Of a stretch of 44,710 nucleotides of DNA, positions 15,677-24,862 are shown piece after piece. This stretch comes from Phycisphaerae bacterium (GTDB lineage: Bacteria; Planctomycetota; Phycisphaerae; UBA1845; UTPLA1). The notes under the pieces are model-generated. The model did no database searches. It was not told where the DNA came from and worked only from the letters and a program-made list of their open reading frames with translations. Numbering within the stretch: position 1 is the stretch's first letter; each line of letters starts with the position of its first letter. Position numbers and translations under genes: made by a program. The stretch spans positions 1 through 44,710 of the forward strand of contig JAUIHO010000007.1 of NCBI GenBank assembly GCA_030432035.1, given 5' to 3'.

Positions 15677-16848
15677 TCAGATTGTTTCTTAGGTTGAACC
15701 GGATTGCCGTCGCCCAAGTTAAAATGCGCTCTAACCTGTTCGTCTGTTGGCGTCGCAGTCGTCGCTAGCCAACCGGCAATGAAGGCGGTCGGATTCTTGA
15801 TATCGATCCCAATTGTTTTCTTGCGGGACTTATCCGATAGGTACACCGTCAACGCGTCAAAGTTGAGCAGCAAGCCGCAATCCGTGCGTGAGTACCGATC
15901 CATCGTTGATCCGGCGGCGAATCGTTTTGTGCGTATTCGCACCAATCCCCCCGGAATCAGCCACCATGATTCCCTCTTCGCGGCATTAGCCATCTTGCCA
16001 ATGCCAACGCCGATGAGTACGGGAGTTCCAAGTAGCGCCAACACAACCAACGTCACGACAGAAACATCTGTGCGGAAATTGGCGTCTGTGCAAATTCGAT
16101 AGATAAACAGTAGCACATGCCAAATTCCGTAGAGGCCCATTCCCATCAGGAGCATTCCAAACGCGCCTTTGATTCGATGATGCCACTTGGATTTCGGCGG
16201 ACTTGCATCGATTTCATCTTGGCGCATCTGCTCTTCGTATTCGGTTTTGTCGATCAGGTGCACGAATGGTGGGCGCTCCTGATCGGGGTGTACGATTAAT
16301 GCGGGATTGTCGAAATCCACGCCCATCATTTGATAGTTGGCATACACCAGCCAGTTCAGGCGATCATCCTCTGTTAGAAGATTGATCGGCTCGAATGAGA
16401 TTTCGGTGCGCCCGGGCCAAACGACGGCGGGCGGCAGCTCCGCTCCAACCACATAAACCGAGCCTTTGGGGACGAGTTCCGCGACCTTCTGCAGCCGATG
16501 ACCGCCCTCAAATAATTGTAGTTCGACTAGTCGATGGGGATAGCTTGCGGCACTTCGCGCATTATTCGCAACGGTGGTTAGACGCTGATACCTTAACTGA
16601 TGGGTTCTGCGCAGCTTCCGTGCGCGAAGTCGGGATAAGTACTTTCCAAATAAAAATCCTGTGATGATTGCATTGGCAAAGCAGAGCAACAGCACCAAGG
16701 GAGTGCCGTAAGGTAGTTCGTAGAGTTCTAGCCAAACCGAACCCGCTAAGGTGCCGACAAATGCGAAGATCACGGCGAAAGCAATAATCGTGACGCAGCC
16801 GGTAGGTGGTGTGTCTCGGATGTTTATTTGGCGAACGGATTTTGGCAT
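15673..16848 (-). CDS. Membrane protein of unknown function, about four helices
   Basis: A 391-residue protein I do not recognise. Two hydrophobic helices lie near the N-terminus (about residues 18-40 and 48-68), followed by a soluble stretch of about 150 residues, then two more helices (about 233-255 and 268-290) and a C-terminal soluble part. The soluble regions hold no clear catalytic motif. A glycine-rich LIGVGIGKMANAAK segment follows the last helix. It is convergent with the mutase gene (four-base overlap) and stands apart from the next gene. No good ribosome site is seen before the ATG, though an in-frame alternative is not obvious. Confidence 0.7.
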   Translation of the reverse strand: MPKSVRQINIRDTPPTGCVTIIAFAVIFAFVGTLAGSVWLELYELPYGTPLVLLLCFANAIITGFLFGKYLSRLRARKLRRTHQLRYQRLTTVANNARSAASYPHRLVELQLFEGGHRLQKVAELVPKGSVYVVGAELPPAVVWPGRTEISFEPINLLTEDDRLNWLVYANYQMMGVDFDNPALIVHPDQERPPFVHLIDKTEYEEQMRQDEIDASPPKSKWHHRIKGAFGMLLMGMGLYGIWHVLLFIYRICTDANFRTDVSVVTLVVLALLGTPVLIGVGIGKMANAAKRESWWLIPGGLVRIRTKRFAAGSTMDRYSRTDCGLLLNFDALTVYLSDKSRKKTIGIDIKNPTAFIAGWLATTATPTDEQVRAHFNLGDGNPVQPKKQSD

Positions 16849-16932
16849 ATGGGAGAGATGGTGTTTGCAGCCTACGTGACGCTTAACAGGCTATGCAAAT
16901 TGGCCCGCACAGCGGACCCTACTTCGTAAAGG

Positions 16933-18714
16933 CTATTTCGTTAACACCGCCAATTCCTTCGCATCCAACACCTGCACCTTAAACCCATCGCCTTCCTTAA
17001 CGACGGTGCCGCGCACGCGGATGGTGGCGCCGCGCTTCGGGTCTTGGTCGGGGCGCAGTTGGTCGGCGACGGCTTTGTAATAGAACACGTCGGCTTTGCC
17101 GCTGTCGCCTGCGAGCGTTAAACGCAGGATGCGACCGTGCTGCGGGCTGATTTGATTTTCTTCCGCGGTGATCTTGCCTTCGACGACGACAGTCTTGCCA
17201 TCATTCGATGAATTCACGTCACTTAGTTTGGTTAGGTCGGCGTTTTTGACTTGCACGAGTTGACCGTGCGCGATCCAACCCGCCGAATCGGGAATCGGCC
17301 AAAATACCAGATCGCCCGTCGCCTTGTCCGGCGTACCGCCGTCATCTTTGCCGTTGGTGCCGACGCTATACAGGACCGGCCCGTTGTCAGTCACCTTATA
17401 AACAAACTCATCGCTACCGTACGGATCGCGCAGCACCTTGCTGCTCACGCGCTTGCCCAAATCGGCCAGTTGCTTGGGCCAATCTTCGCGGGCCTTTTTG
17501 TACGCATGTATCGCCGCCACGATCTGCGCGGCGCGACGATGGGCTTCGGCTTCGGCGGCCAGCGTGTATGCGCTGGCCAACACATGATGGCCCGTCATGA
17601 ACATGCCCTTGGTAACGCCGTGTGCGTTGCGCAACTGATCGGCAAGCGCGATGAGGCTGCCGTGATTGCTCTCGGCGTAACCGACCTTCATCTGCCGTTG
17701 CATAGAGCGATGCGTATCGAGGATTTTCCGGGCGATTTCTTCGGCGGGCGATGCATCGACACGCGCGCCGATGCCCATGCCCAAGCCGCCACCACCGCCC
17801 ATCGACTGGCCCGTGATGTCGCGATAGCGGTTGCCGTTAAACTTGGCACCGTTGTCGAAGGGGCCGTAGATGTATTGAATCGCGTCGAGCCAAATAGCGC
17901 ATTCGCCCGCGGCCGTTAGCTCCGCGTCAATCTCCTTACCGTCGATATCCTGCAAGAGTTTGAAGAGCGTGTTGGCGTTGCGTTCGTAAAACACGCCGTG
18001 GGCAAAGCCCCAGAAGATGTGTTCGTACGTCAGCTTGCGAATCGCACACTGCGCCGAAAACTCGGGCACGCTTAGACAGTTCTTCATTTGGCCGGCTAAA
18101 CGTAGGTTGGCTTCGACCGCTTCACCGAGGGCGCGTGCTTCGACGTCGCCCTCATCGCCGATGCGCCACGCCGCTTCGAGCACACCCTTAGCGCAGTCGT
18201 CGAGCGGCATCAGATGCGGAAAGTAAAGATGGACGAGTCGGTTGTTGCGATCTTCGGCGCTGCCATCGAGCGGAATGGGCGGAACCAGTTTCGACTTTTC
18301 GGTGGCCGCGCGAAACTTAGCCAGCACGGGTTTGGTTACCTGGTAACTCACTTGCCATTGCGGTTCGTATTGGGGAATCCACGGACCGGGGCCGGGCGGC
18401 CAAGTGGGCTTGCCGTCGCGGCCGACGGTTTGATTGGCCCGCTCGTGCATCGGCGTCGTCAGCATCCCGCGAAACTTCGGCCACGCGCCGGGTTGGACGT
18501 TGCTTTCCACTAAGCCGGGCATGAAAGCGGCATAATCGGGATAGGCGTTGCGGCTGCTCGAAGCCGAGCCCTGCATACCGGCATAGTAACTCACGTAATC
18601 GACGCGGCGTTTGAAATCCGGCAGCGACGGGAAGTCGTCGGCGTGGATGGTGTTATTCGATGCGATGGCGAAAACGCTCAACGCGAATACGGCGATGCCA
18701 ATCTGACGGGGCAT
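16933..18714 (-). CDS. Large exported protein with GspG-like and OB-fold-like C-terminal parts
   Basis: A 593-residue protein with a signal peptide (about 1-25). The long helical N-terminal region (about 30-420) is not recognised. Residues about 435-470 read LRDPYGSDEFVYKVTDNG then YSVGTNGKDDGG, which matches the C-terminal loop of type II secretion major pseudopilins (GspG) and related exported proteins. The last about 100 residues (VVVEGKITAEENQ, then IRVRGTVVKEGDGFKVQV) look like a small nucleic-acid-type OB fold as found in many exported planctomycete proteins. A GAAAGG site lies about 7 bases before the ATG. It has no operon partners. Function unknown; an envelope role is likely from the signal peptide. 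Confidence 0.78.
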   Translation of the reverse strand: MPRQIGIAVFALSVFAIASNNTIHADDFPSLPDFKRRVDYVSYYAGMQGSASSSRNAYPDYAAFMPGLVESNVQPGAWPKFRGMLTTPMHERANQTVGRDGKPTWPPGPGPWIPQYEPQWQVSYQVTKPVLAKFRAATEKSKLVPPIPLDGSAEDRNNRLVHLYFPHLMPLDDCAKGVLEAAWRIGDEGDVEARALGEAVEANLRLAGQMKNCLSVPEFSAQCAIRKLTYEHIFWGFAHGVFYERNANTLFKLLQDIDGKEIDAELTAAGECAIWLDAIQYIYGPFDNGAKFNGNRYRDITGQSMGGGGGLGMGIGARVDASPAEEIARKILDTHRSMQRQMKVGYAESNHGSLIALADQLRNAHGVTKGMFMTGHHVLASAYTLAAEAEAHRRAAQIVAAIHAYKKAREDWPKQLADLGKRVSSKVLRDPYGSDEFVYKVTDNGPVLYSVGTNGKDDGGTPDKATGDLVFWPIPDSAGWIAHGQLVQVKNADLTKLSDVNSSNDGKTVVVEGKITAEENQISPQHGRILRLTLAGDSGKADVFYYKAVADQLRPDQDPKRGATIRVRGTVVKEGDGFKVQVLDAKELAVLTK

Positions 18715-18816
18715 GGTGGGCCTTTCGGGCGGGAGTTTTTAAACCGAACACTGCCGATTAAGGGCGATGTCGCGGGCGGGACGTTACGCCGTGACGCTGA
18801 TTTGCGACCTACGCTT

Positions 18817-18845
18817 GCGCTGTGGCACCGGTTTGCAACCGGTGT
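18817..18845 (+). repeat. Dispersed 29-bp palindromic repeat, copy 1
   Basis: Core CACCGGTTTGCAACCGGTG preceded by GCGCTGTGG. The 29 bases are identical to the reverse complement of 42931-42959. It lies between the exported protein gene and yidD. Confidence 0.85.
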
Positions 18846-18920
18846 ATCTCCTTGTGAACCTGCAACAGCTCAAAATCCCACGGATCGGATTGTAATCAAT
18901 TTGGCAGGGCCGATGCGAGC

Positions 18921-19166
18921 TTACTCGTCCGGGACCGGGTCGTAGCCCGATCCACCGAACGGGTGGCAGCGGCAAATGCGACGCACACCCAGCCAGCCGC
19001 CGCGCCATGGTCCGAGACGCTGCACCGCTTCTGCTGTGTATTCGCTGCAACTCGGCGTGAAGCGACACGATCCAAACAGGAACGGTCGCAGCGCGGCCTG
19101 ATAAAAGCGAATCAGTGCGAGCATGCAAAAAGCGGCGCAGCGCGAGATCAACGAACGTCGTTTCAT
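18921..19166 (-). CDS. yidD: YidD, membrane protein insertion efficiency factor
   Basis: An 81-residue YidD with the usual signatures: an N-terminal amphipathic/hydrophobic helix, [17 protein letters not shown] (about residues 33-49) and the C-terminal [18 protein letters not shown]. YidD works at the inner membrane next to YidC and helps insertion of membrane proteins. It is normally in the rpmH-rnpA-yidD-yidC order; here none of those neighbours is present, so the gene has moved out of the classical cluster. The ATG at 19166 gives the usual length although no ribosome site is obvious. Confidence 0.95.
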   Translation of the reverse strand: MKRRSLISRCAAFCMLALIRFYQAALRPFLFGSCRFTPSCSEYTAEAVQRLGPWRGGWLGVRRICRCHPFGGSGYDPVPDE

Positions 19167-19240
19167 GGAAGATATCTTAACGCAGGCAACGTGGCAGAAC
19201 GATTGAGCTTAATAACGAAGCCCAAGCGTATCGTGCGCGC

Positions 19241-19282
19241 AAAAAAAACACCCGCACACCGTGTTAACGATGTGCGGGTGTT
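19241..19282 (-). terminator. Rho-independent terminator of the sigma/anti-sigma/PDZ operon
   Basis: On the minus strand the arms AACACCCGCACA and TGTGCGGGTGTT (12 base pairs, 12-base loop) are followed by eight T. It lies about 82 bases beyond the stop of the PDZ gene. Confidence 0.88.
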
Positions 19283-19363
19283 GGGTTTCTTAAGCGACGG
19301 CCTTGGTTTTTAGGACAGGAGGTCGCCGCCTAAGAATGGGTGGAGTGGGGTTTTGTGTGCGAC

Positions 19364-20803
19364 TTACTCGGCGCCGGCATTGGCTGCCTGATCCAGCAGC
19401 TTGGCGTAGCGATCGTAGTAGTCGGGCATGGCCGCTTTGAGTTGGTCGGCGTTGTCGAATTCCTGCACCAATTCAGCATCGCCGTCGCGCGTCGTCAGCG
19501 TAATGCTGCCGTCGGGTGCGACCTTAAAGCTGGTCATCACTTTGCTTTCAAAGACGCGCACATCTTTCATCGCCGGAGCGCCGGAACCTTCGTCAATGCG
19601 ACGAATGATGTGGAAGCGCGGTTCGCCGGTCTTCGGATCGGTGCCGTCTGTTTCGATGTTGATATCGATCTGCTTCATCATGTTGTCCGACTTTTCGAGC
19701 AGACCCTTAACGCGTTCGTCGAGTTCTTTGAGTTCGACGTTGACGTCGATGTTGCCATCTTCATTGGTCCACGCGAACGTACCGATGTTGCCCGGCAGGA
19801 ATCGCATGTTGTTACCTTGCAGGCCGTGGGCTCCGTCGAAACGCAGCATAAACACGCCTTGATCTGGGTTTTCTGCCTTATAGGCTTCCATGCTGTCGTA
19901 CGTATCCGTGGTCGTGCTTTCGTTGCCATCGGCGTCGGTCGTGGTCGTGGTGACGGTGACTTGGCCGTTGTCGCCGACTTCGACGCGCACGCTCTTACCG
20001 TGTGCTGATTCAAAGATCGTATCGGCATGACCTTCAAACGGGATACGTTCGAGCAGCGCTTCGAAGTTGCCATCTTGCAGGCCAGGCAAGCTGTTCCATT
20101 CGAATTCGCCGTCGCCGAGTTTGTTGAACGTCCAGTTGCCGTCGTCGTCTTTCATGACGATGCCGCCGCGCTTGAATACGTTGCCGCGTGCGACATGGCC
20201 GAGGTCGTCTTCGAAGATATATTCGCGCTTGGCGGCGTCTTCAGGACGCGTGCCGACGACGAGGTTGACGTCGATCAGCTTGCCACCGCGAAGCAGCGTG
20301 AACGTGTGGGTTTCGCCCGGTTGGAACGTGCGCACGATATCGAGAAACGCACCAAGGTCGGAGTTGATCGGCTGACCGTCGATTTGCGTGATGACGTCAT
20401 ATTGATTGAAGGCGGCCATATCGGCGGGCGAGTCTTTCAACACGTTCAGGACCATTTGGCCGCTGTTTTTCTCGAGTTGCAACTGCGCCGCTAACGGGCG
20501 AGAGACGGGGCCGAACTGAATGCCGAGCCATGGGCCACCGGCTTCGATGTTCGACGCGCCTTCAACGCGCACTTCGGTGAAGTCGTTGTCGGCCGGGGCT
20601 TCTTCGCCATTGCGAACGACATACGCCTGCATGACCTTCTCAACGACGGGTTGGTCTGCGTTATCAATCGATTGAATCTTGATGATTTGCTTGGCTTCTG
20701 GTGCGGGCTCTTCGGTGACCGGCTTGCGGTAATAGGCCTGCAGAGCTTGAGTCGTTGCCAATACCAAGACGAAGCTCAAAAAGGCGGATTTGGGGGTTTT
20801 CAT
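19364..20803 (-). CDS. Exported PDZ-domain protein, third gene of ECF sigma operon
   Basis: A 479-residue exported protein with a signal peptide (about 1-23). One PDZ domain at about residues 88-187 starts GGPWLGIQFGPVS and includes VLKDSPADMAAFNQYDVITQIDGQPI, the usual ligand-loop and exit segments. No protease domain precedes it, so it is not a DegP-type enzyme. The rest is acidic, with a threonine-rich patch (TVTTTTTDADG, about 298-308) and no recognised motif. It is downstream of an ECF sigma factor and its likely anti-sigma factor, ending in a terminator, so it is probably co-regulated and may sense or bind envelope substrates. An AAAGGAG site lies 7 bases before the ATG. Confidence 0.85.
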   Translation of the reverse strand: MKTPKSAFLSFVLVLATTQALQAYYRKPVTEEPAPEAKQIIKIQSIDNADQPVVEKVMQAYVVRNGEEAPADNDFTEVRVEGASNIEAGGPWLGIQFGPVSRPLAAQLQLEKNSGQMVLNVLKDSPADMAAFNQYDVITQIDGQPINSDLGAFLDIVRTFQPGETHTFTLLRGGKLIDVNLVVGTRPEDAAKREYIFEDDLGHVARGNVFKRGGIVMKDDDGNWTFNKLGDGEFEWNSLPGLQDGNFEALLERIPFEGHADTIFESAHGKSVRVEVGDNGQVTVTTTTTDADGNESTTTDTYDSMEAYKAENPDQGVFMLRFDGAHGLQGNNMRFLPGNIGTFAWTNEDGNIDVNVELKELDERVKGLLEKSDNMMKQIDINIETDGTDPKTGEPRFHIIRRIDEGSGAPAMKDVRVFESKVMTSFKVAPDGSITLTTRDGDAELVQEFDNADQLKAAMPDYYDRYAKLLDQAANAGAE

Positions 20804-20973
20804 GGCTTACTCCTTTATGCAAAGTCCATGTGCCTTGCGAGAACAACCAGCGTTTACGCGGTTTTCTTGTTGTTGCGTGACGCGACGACGATGCCGCGTC
20901 TTCGGTTCGATCCCCGCCACGCCCGTCGGCCGGCCTGTCGCCGCGCGGCGGGCGGGAATCTACAGCTGTCTTT

Positions 20974-21534
20974 TTAGAAGTCTCCCACCAGCGGATCGAG
21001 CCGCGCGGCGTGGGTTTCACGTTCCAGAATGATGATCACGTTCGGGTTATCACCGCGTATGCCGATCACGTCGCGATACACATCGCCGCGCAATTGCTGC
21101 GGTTGATATGCCGGGCGACGGTAATCGACCTGCATCGGTTGATACGTCGGAAGTTGTCGCGGGCCCGGCGGGAACGAACGATCGGCAACGGTGTCTTGCG
21201 GTTTATTGCTGGAAAAGATCGTGCCCCAAGGTAACGACGCCACGACGATCATGGCGGCGGCGGCAAACAGTGCCGCCGAGATGCCGGTGCGCAGACCATG
21301 CCAGCGGGGCGGTTGAGCGTAATGCAATGGGGGCGTCGTCGCGGATGTCGGCGACGCTTCAAAGTCGGCATGGATGGCAACGCCCGCGGCGCGGTCCAGC
21401 GCTTCGTACTCTTGCATGAGGGCGCGGGCCGATTCGTTATTGGCCAGCGCGTCATCGAGTTCGCGACGATCGGCGGCGCTGAGTTCGCCATCGAGGGCTC
21501 GGTTGATCAGGATTTCAATGCGTTCGGTGTTCAT
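20974..21534 (-). CDS. Probable membrane anti-sigma factor
   Basis: A 186-residue protein with a cytosolic N-terminal part of anti-sigma type (ILINRALDGELSAADRRELDD, residues about 8-28), one transmembrane helix (about 84-103) and a proline/glutamine-rich periplasmic part. A zinc-binding HxxxCxxC motif is not present, so it belongs to the zinc-less group. It directly follows the ECF sigma gene, the typical sigma/anti-sigma order, and should hold that sigma factor at the membrane until a signal arrives. The start at 21534 (MNTERIEIL) has AAAGAAG about 10 bases upstream; a GTG at 21564 would add ten unlikely residues. Confidence 0.82.
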   Translation of the reverse strand: MNTERIEILINRALDGELSAADRRELDDALANNESARALMQEYEALDRAAGVAIHADFEASPTSATTPPLHYAQPPRWHGLRTGISAALFAAAAMIVVASLPWGTIFSSNKPQDTVADRSFPPGPRQLPTYQPMQVDYRRPAYQPQQLRGDVYRDVIGIRGDNPNVIIILERETHAARLDPLVGDF

Positions 21535-21578
21535 CGTCTGATACTTCTTTGTGCCGGTCCACACGACCGGCCTCTTCC

Positions 21579-22148
21579 TTAGTTCGCTTTCTTATCCGCC
21601 AACGCTTCTCGTAGCAGGCGGCGGGCTCTTACCAGCCGCGTTTCGACAGTTGCGACGGGCAGGTCGAGCGTTTCGGCAATCTCGGCATAACTGCAATCGC
21701 GCAGATGCCGCAGCACAAAGGGTTCGCGATACAACGCGGGCAAGCCGTGAATGGCTCGCAACATGCGTTGGTTTTCTTCAGTCTCCGCCAGTTGCTGGGC
21801 GGGGTTAGATGCTTGCTCGGCGCTATCCGATGCCATCTCGGGCAAGGCCAGCGTGAGCCGCTTGTCGCGTGCCAGTTGCCTGCCCGAATCGAGGGCGGCG
21901 TTGCGGGTGAGCTTGTAAAGCCAGCCGCGCCAGCCCTGCGGGTCGGACAACGTTTCCAACCGTTGCCAAACATTGGTCCAGACGTTTTGGGCGATGTCAT
22001 CGACCGCCGCTCGGTTGCCGATGGTCGCGTAGGCAACCTGCCGCACCCAGGGGTCGTGTCGACGTACGAGCACATCCACGGCGGAGCGGTCTCCGTCGCG
22101 TGCCGCCCGAATCAGGTCGGGATCAGCGGTGTGGTGGCTCAACGCCAT
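21579..22148 (-). CDS. ECF-family RNA polymerase sigma factor
   Basis: A 189-residue sigma-70 factor of the extracytoplasmic-function type. Region 2 spans about residues 23-95 (LVRRHDPWVRQVAYATIG, then DDIAQNVWTNVW and WLYKLTRNAALD), and region 4 about residues 125-180 with the helix-turn-helix CSYAEIAETLDLPVATVETR. Regions 1 and 3 are absent, as expected. It redirects RNA polymerase to a small regulon in response to envelope signals. It begins an operon with the anti-sigma and PDZ genes; GGGGAAG lies about 9 bases before the ATG. No obvious autoregulatory promoter could be read by eye in the 123-base spacer upstream. Confidence 0.95.
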   Translation of the reverse strand: MALSHHTADPDLIRAARDGDRSAVDVLVRRHDPWVRQVAYATIGNRAAVDDIAQNVWTNVWQRLETLSDPQGWRGWLYKLTRNAALDSGRQLARDKRLTLALPEMASDSAEQASNPAQQLAETEENQRMLRAIHGLPALYREPFVLRHLRDCSYAEIAETLDLPVATVETRLVRARRLLREALADKKAN

Positions 22149-22271
22149 GGTGTCTGGCTTCCCCTGTCTGGTCCTGTATATAAAGACGCACGGGCCGCGC
22201 GGCCCCTGTCAAAAATATCGGAGTCGGGGCGAATTTTATTCGCGCCGAGTCGGCGAACCGCATTTGCGGGC

Positions 22272-23219
22272 CTATTCGGACGTTTTCTGACGGGCGTTGG
22301 GAAAGCGAATCTTGGGTAGGTAACGCTCGATTTGGCTGGTGAAGAGGATCAGGCTGACCGTGAGAAGTACCCAGAGCAGGGCCGAGACGAGGAAGGGGCG
22401 GTCGTGGATCAGGACGTCGGTCGGGCCGGTGAGTTTGCCGCCAGCGATGACGAGGGCGTAGCGGAAGATCGCGTAAAAGACGAGCGGCGTGGTGTAAATG
22501 AGTGTGTGTGGCGTGGGGTTGGACGGGTCGAGCGTGTACAACATAAACGTGATCACGGCCATTGCGCCGGAAACCGCCATCAGCAGCGTGAGCAGCTCGA
22601 GGCTGTAATAACTGAGCGTCACGCGGTGTTTCGTCGCGCCTTCTTTGTTGGCAATGACCGCGAGTTCGCAGCGGCGCTTACCAAAACCGAGGAACAAACA
22701 GAGCGTAAAGGTGCAGACGACGAGCCATGCGGACACTTCGACGTTAATCGCTTGGGCGCCGCCCAAGGCGCGCATGACGAAGCCGATGGCAATGATGATC
22801 ACATCGAGCAGCACCATCTTCTTACCGCCCATCGTGTAGAACAGATTGAGCAGCAAATAACCGACGGCGGTGAGTGCGAATCCGTCGTTGATCTGAAGGG
22901 CGAGATAACTGCCACCGGCCGCTAGGAAGATGGCGAGTGCGCCGGCGAGTTGTGGTGAAATTTGGCCACTGGCGACGGGGCGGTTTTTCTTGGTGGGGTG
23001 TTCGGCGTCTTCCTTGTAATCCATCAGGTCGTTAAAGGCATAGACCGAACTGGCCAGCATGCAGAATACGCCGAAGGCACCGAGCGCGAGCCAGAGTTTT
23101 TCCAACGCGTCTGGGTGGGACGGTTGCACGCCGAAGACCAAGGCCGCCAGCACGAACACGTTCTTGACCCACTGGGCGGGTCGCATCAATTTGATGGCTG
23201 CAAACAGCGTGCGGGTCAA
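22272..23219 (-). CDS. UbiA-family prenyltransferase, decaprenyl-phosphate phosphoribosyltransferase-like
   Basis: A 315-residue integral membrane protein with about eight helices. The first aspartate motif is NDLMDYKEDAEHPTKKNRP (about residues 62-80), whose HPTKKNRP tail is typical of the decaprenyl-phosphate phosphoribosyltransferase-like branch that transfers ribose 5-phosphate from PRPP to a polyprenyl phosphate. The second motif is near YTMGGKKMVLLDVIIIAIGF. In actinobacteria this leads to arabinan precursors; in Planctomycetota the product is unknown and the call is by family. The start is TTG at 23219, supported by AAAGGA about 8 bases upstream; no ATG gives a complete first helix. 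Confidence 0.88.
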   Translation of the reverse strand: MTRTLFAAIKLMRPAQWVKNVFVLAALVFGVQPSHPDALEKLWLALGAFGVFCMLASSVYAFNDLMDYKEDAEHPTKKNRPVASGQISPQLAGALAIFLAAGGSYLALQINDGFALTAVGYLLLNLFYTMGGKKMVLLDVIIIAIGFVMRALGGAQAINVEVSAWLVVCTFTLCLFLGFGKRRCELAVIANKEGATKHRVTLSYYSLELLTLLMAVSGAMAVITFMLYTLDPSNPTPHTLIYTTPLVFYAIFRYALVIAGGKLTGPTDVLIHDRPFLVSALLWVLLTVSLILFTSQIERYLPKIRFPNARQKTSE

Positions 23220-23341
23220 GACGAATCCTTTAACGACGACGTGAACGCAATGGGCCTAAGCCTACGCCGGAACGCGCTGCCGTCAAACGCCGGTTAATGC
23301 GGGATCGAGGCGTGCCGGACGATATTGACGATCCCTGCAAT

Positions 23342-23941
23342 TCAATCGTCGTCACTCAAATCGATACAGTTGTCTTCACTCGATTCCGACGGTTTGAACA
23401 CATTCGGCTGCGGCAGCCCGGTCTCGGCGACCTGCTCGGTTGATGACGTTGACCGTCGCAGTTGGCGACCGCGCTGCAGAGCTGAGGCCGAGGCACCGGG
23501 AAGCACGCGCGCGGGTTGCATTTCGTCTTTGTTCAGGTGGCGGTCGAATTGGATGCCGATCTCGAAATAACCGCCGTTGGTCGGTCGGCAGCGGCGTACG
23601 GTACCCCCGACGTGCACCGTGCGATGGTCGCGCGTGCGGTACGAGACGTTGCAGTGCAGGCCTGATTTTATGCGTCGGTCGTATTCGAGACCGATACCGC
23701 TGACGGAGATATCGACGACCGGGCAATCGGTGAACTCGGTGCGACCACTGGCGTCGTGGGTGGCGAGACAAGCTTTGACGCCTTCGAGTTCGTGCCGCGT
23801 GTTGCGGCGGCTGCCGCGTACGGGTGCGGCAGCCGCGGTGTTGGTATTTTCGGTCGGAGTGGTGCGGTTGTGATCGTGATGCTCGATCTTGGCACCGGTC
23901 GGCGGGCCGTCGTAGAGCGGGATGGAATCGGAATCGGGCAT
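23342..23941 (-). CDS. PilZ-domain c-di-GMP-binding protein
   Basis: A PilZ protein whose domain covers most of the middle of the 199 residues. Both ligand motifs are present: RRNTR (RxxxR) and DISVSG (D/NxSxxG), about 30 residues apart, with GGYFEIGIQF closing the barrel. These bind cyclic di-GMP and switch effector activity. The C-terminal tail is disordered and acidic. I chose the ATG at 23941 because GGAG lies 7 bases upstream; longer starts at 24013 and 24049 are open but lack a ribosome site, so the N-terminus is uncertain by up to 36 residues. The gene is divergent from the BLUF photoreceptor gene. Confidence 0.85.
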   Translation of the reverse strand: MPDSDSIPLYDGPPTGAKIEHHDHNRTTPTENTNTAAAAPVRGSRRNTRHELEGVKACLATHDASGRTEFTDCPVVDISVSGIGLEYDRRIKSGLHCNVSYRTRDHRTVHVGGTVRRCRPTNGGYFEIGIQFDRHLNKDEMQPARVLPGASASALQRGRQLRRSTSSTEQVAETGLPQPNVFKPSESSEDNCIDLSDDD

Positions 23942-24286
23942 GACGCGGCTCCGGCCGCGCCAGAAAGATGGCGATGATGGACGCGGCACGATGGCAACGT
24001 CGGTTGTTTTCATGGGCGGCGTTGGTTCTTTGCGTCGCGCGCGGCCCATATCAGTTTCCGGAACGATCTCTGCTGTCTGCTCATCTTAATTCGTGGTTTA
24101 TTTCGCTCGCGTACGGGAATGGCGTAATTATCGCACCATTTGATGTCGGTTTTTTGCAAATTGGGGAACGGATAAATCGTATGTTTATGTGAAATTCGGG
24201 AACGTTATGACCGATTTCGATGTAGGGGTTCGTGGACAATCCATGAGCGCAGCGTGCATAACTTATGAGTTGCGGGAGATATCCAG

Positions 24287-24727
24287 ATGTTCGTGAGCCA
24301 TATTGTTTACGCCAGCAAGGTCGCAACCGACATAGACGATGCGCAATTGCGCGCTATCCAAGATTCTGCAATACGCAATAATAGTCCGCGCGAGGTCACC
24401 GGATTGCTTTTGTATGGTCGAAGACGATTCATTCAGTTGTTGGAAGGCGAATGGGACGCTGTCGAGGCAATTTTCGAGAAAATTCAGGCGAATGAGCAGC
24501 ATACGGACATCGACATTTTGTATTGCGGCCACGGCAAAACTCGATTGTTTCCGACTTGGAGCATGGGCGTCGTCAGCCTCGATCATTCGGACTTGGATAT
24601 CGATATCCGGTTGCTGTGGGAAAAGCTAGATGTCGCGCAAGCTGTGAAAGAAGGCAGGCCAGAGCCGTTTTATCAATTGTTTGAAATGTTTCGGCGAAAC
24701 GTGACGGAAGTACCGAGTCCGGCATGA
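24287..24727 (+). CDS. BLUF-domain blue-light photoreceptor
   Basis: A 146-residue protein that is almost entirely a BLUF domain, an FAD-binding blue-light sensor. The residues that define the photocycle fall exactly on the numbering of the cyanobacterial Slr1694 protein: Y8, N32, Q50, W91 and M93. The remainder, about residues 105-146, is a short helical tail without an output domain, so the protein should act by binding a partner. GGGAG lies 8 bases before the ATG. The gene is divergent from a PilZ-domain gene, which suggests (inference only) that light may feed into cyclic di-GMP-dependent behaviour such as motility or attachment. Confidence 0.93.
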   Translation: MFVSHIVYASKVATDIDDAQLRAIQDSAIRNNSPREVTGLLLYGRRRFIQLLEGEWDAVEAIFEKIQANEQHTDIDILYCGHGKTRLFPTWSMGVVSLDHSDLDIDIRLLWEKLDVAQAVKEGRPEPFYQLFEMFRRNVTEVPSPA

Positions 24728-24733
24728 AGTGAC

Positions 24734-24837
24734 TAGAAGCTATCCCAACAACCAATTCCGCATCCAAGCGTGCGCGCAGAAATTGGCCTGTCTTTAGGAA
24801 ATGTAACCCTCCGTAATCCCTCCCTGCAAGGAAGGGG
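24734..24837. repeat. Degenerate relative of the MITE-like element at 37154
   Basis: TAGAAGCTATCCCAA at 24734-24748 matches the left end of the 37154 element, and the CCCTCC...CCCTGCAAGG palindrome at 24807-24837 matches its internal part in the opposite orientation. No right-end inverted repeat is seen. Confidence 0.6.
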
Positions 24838-24862
24838 AAGTTTTGTAATCGGTTCTAATGCC

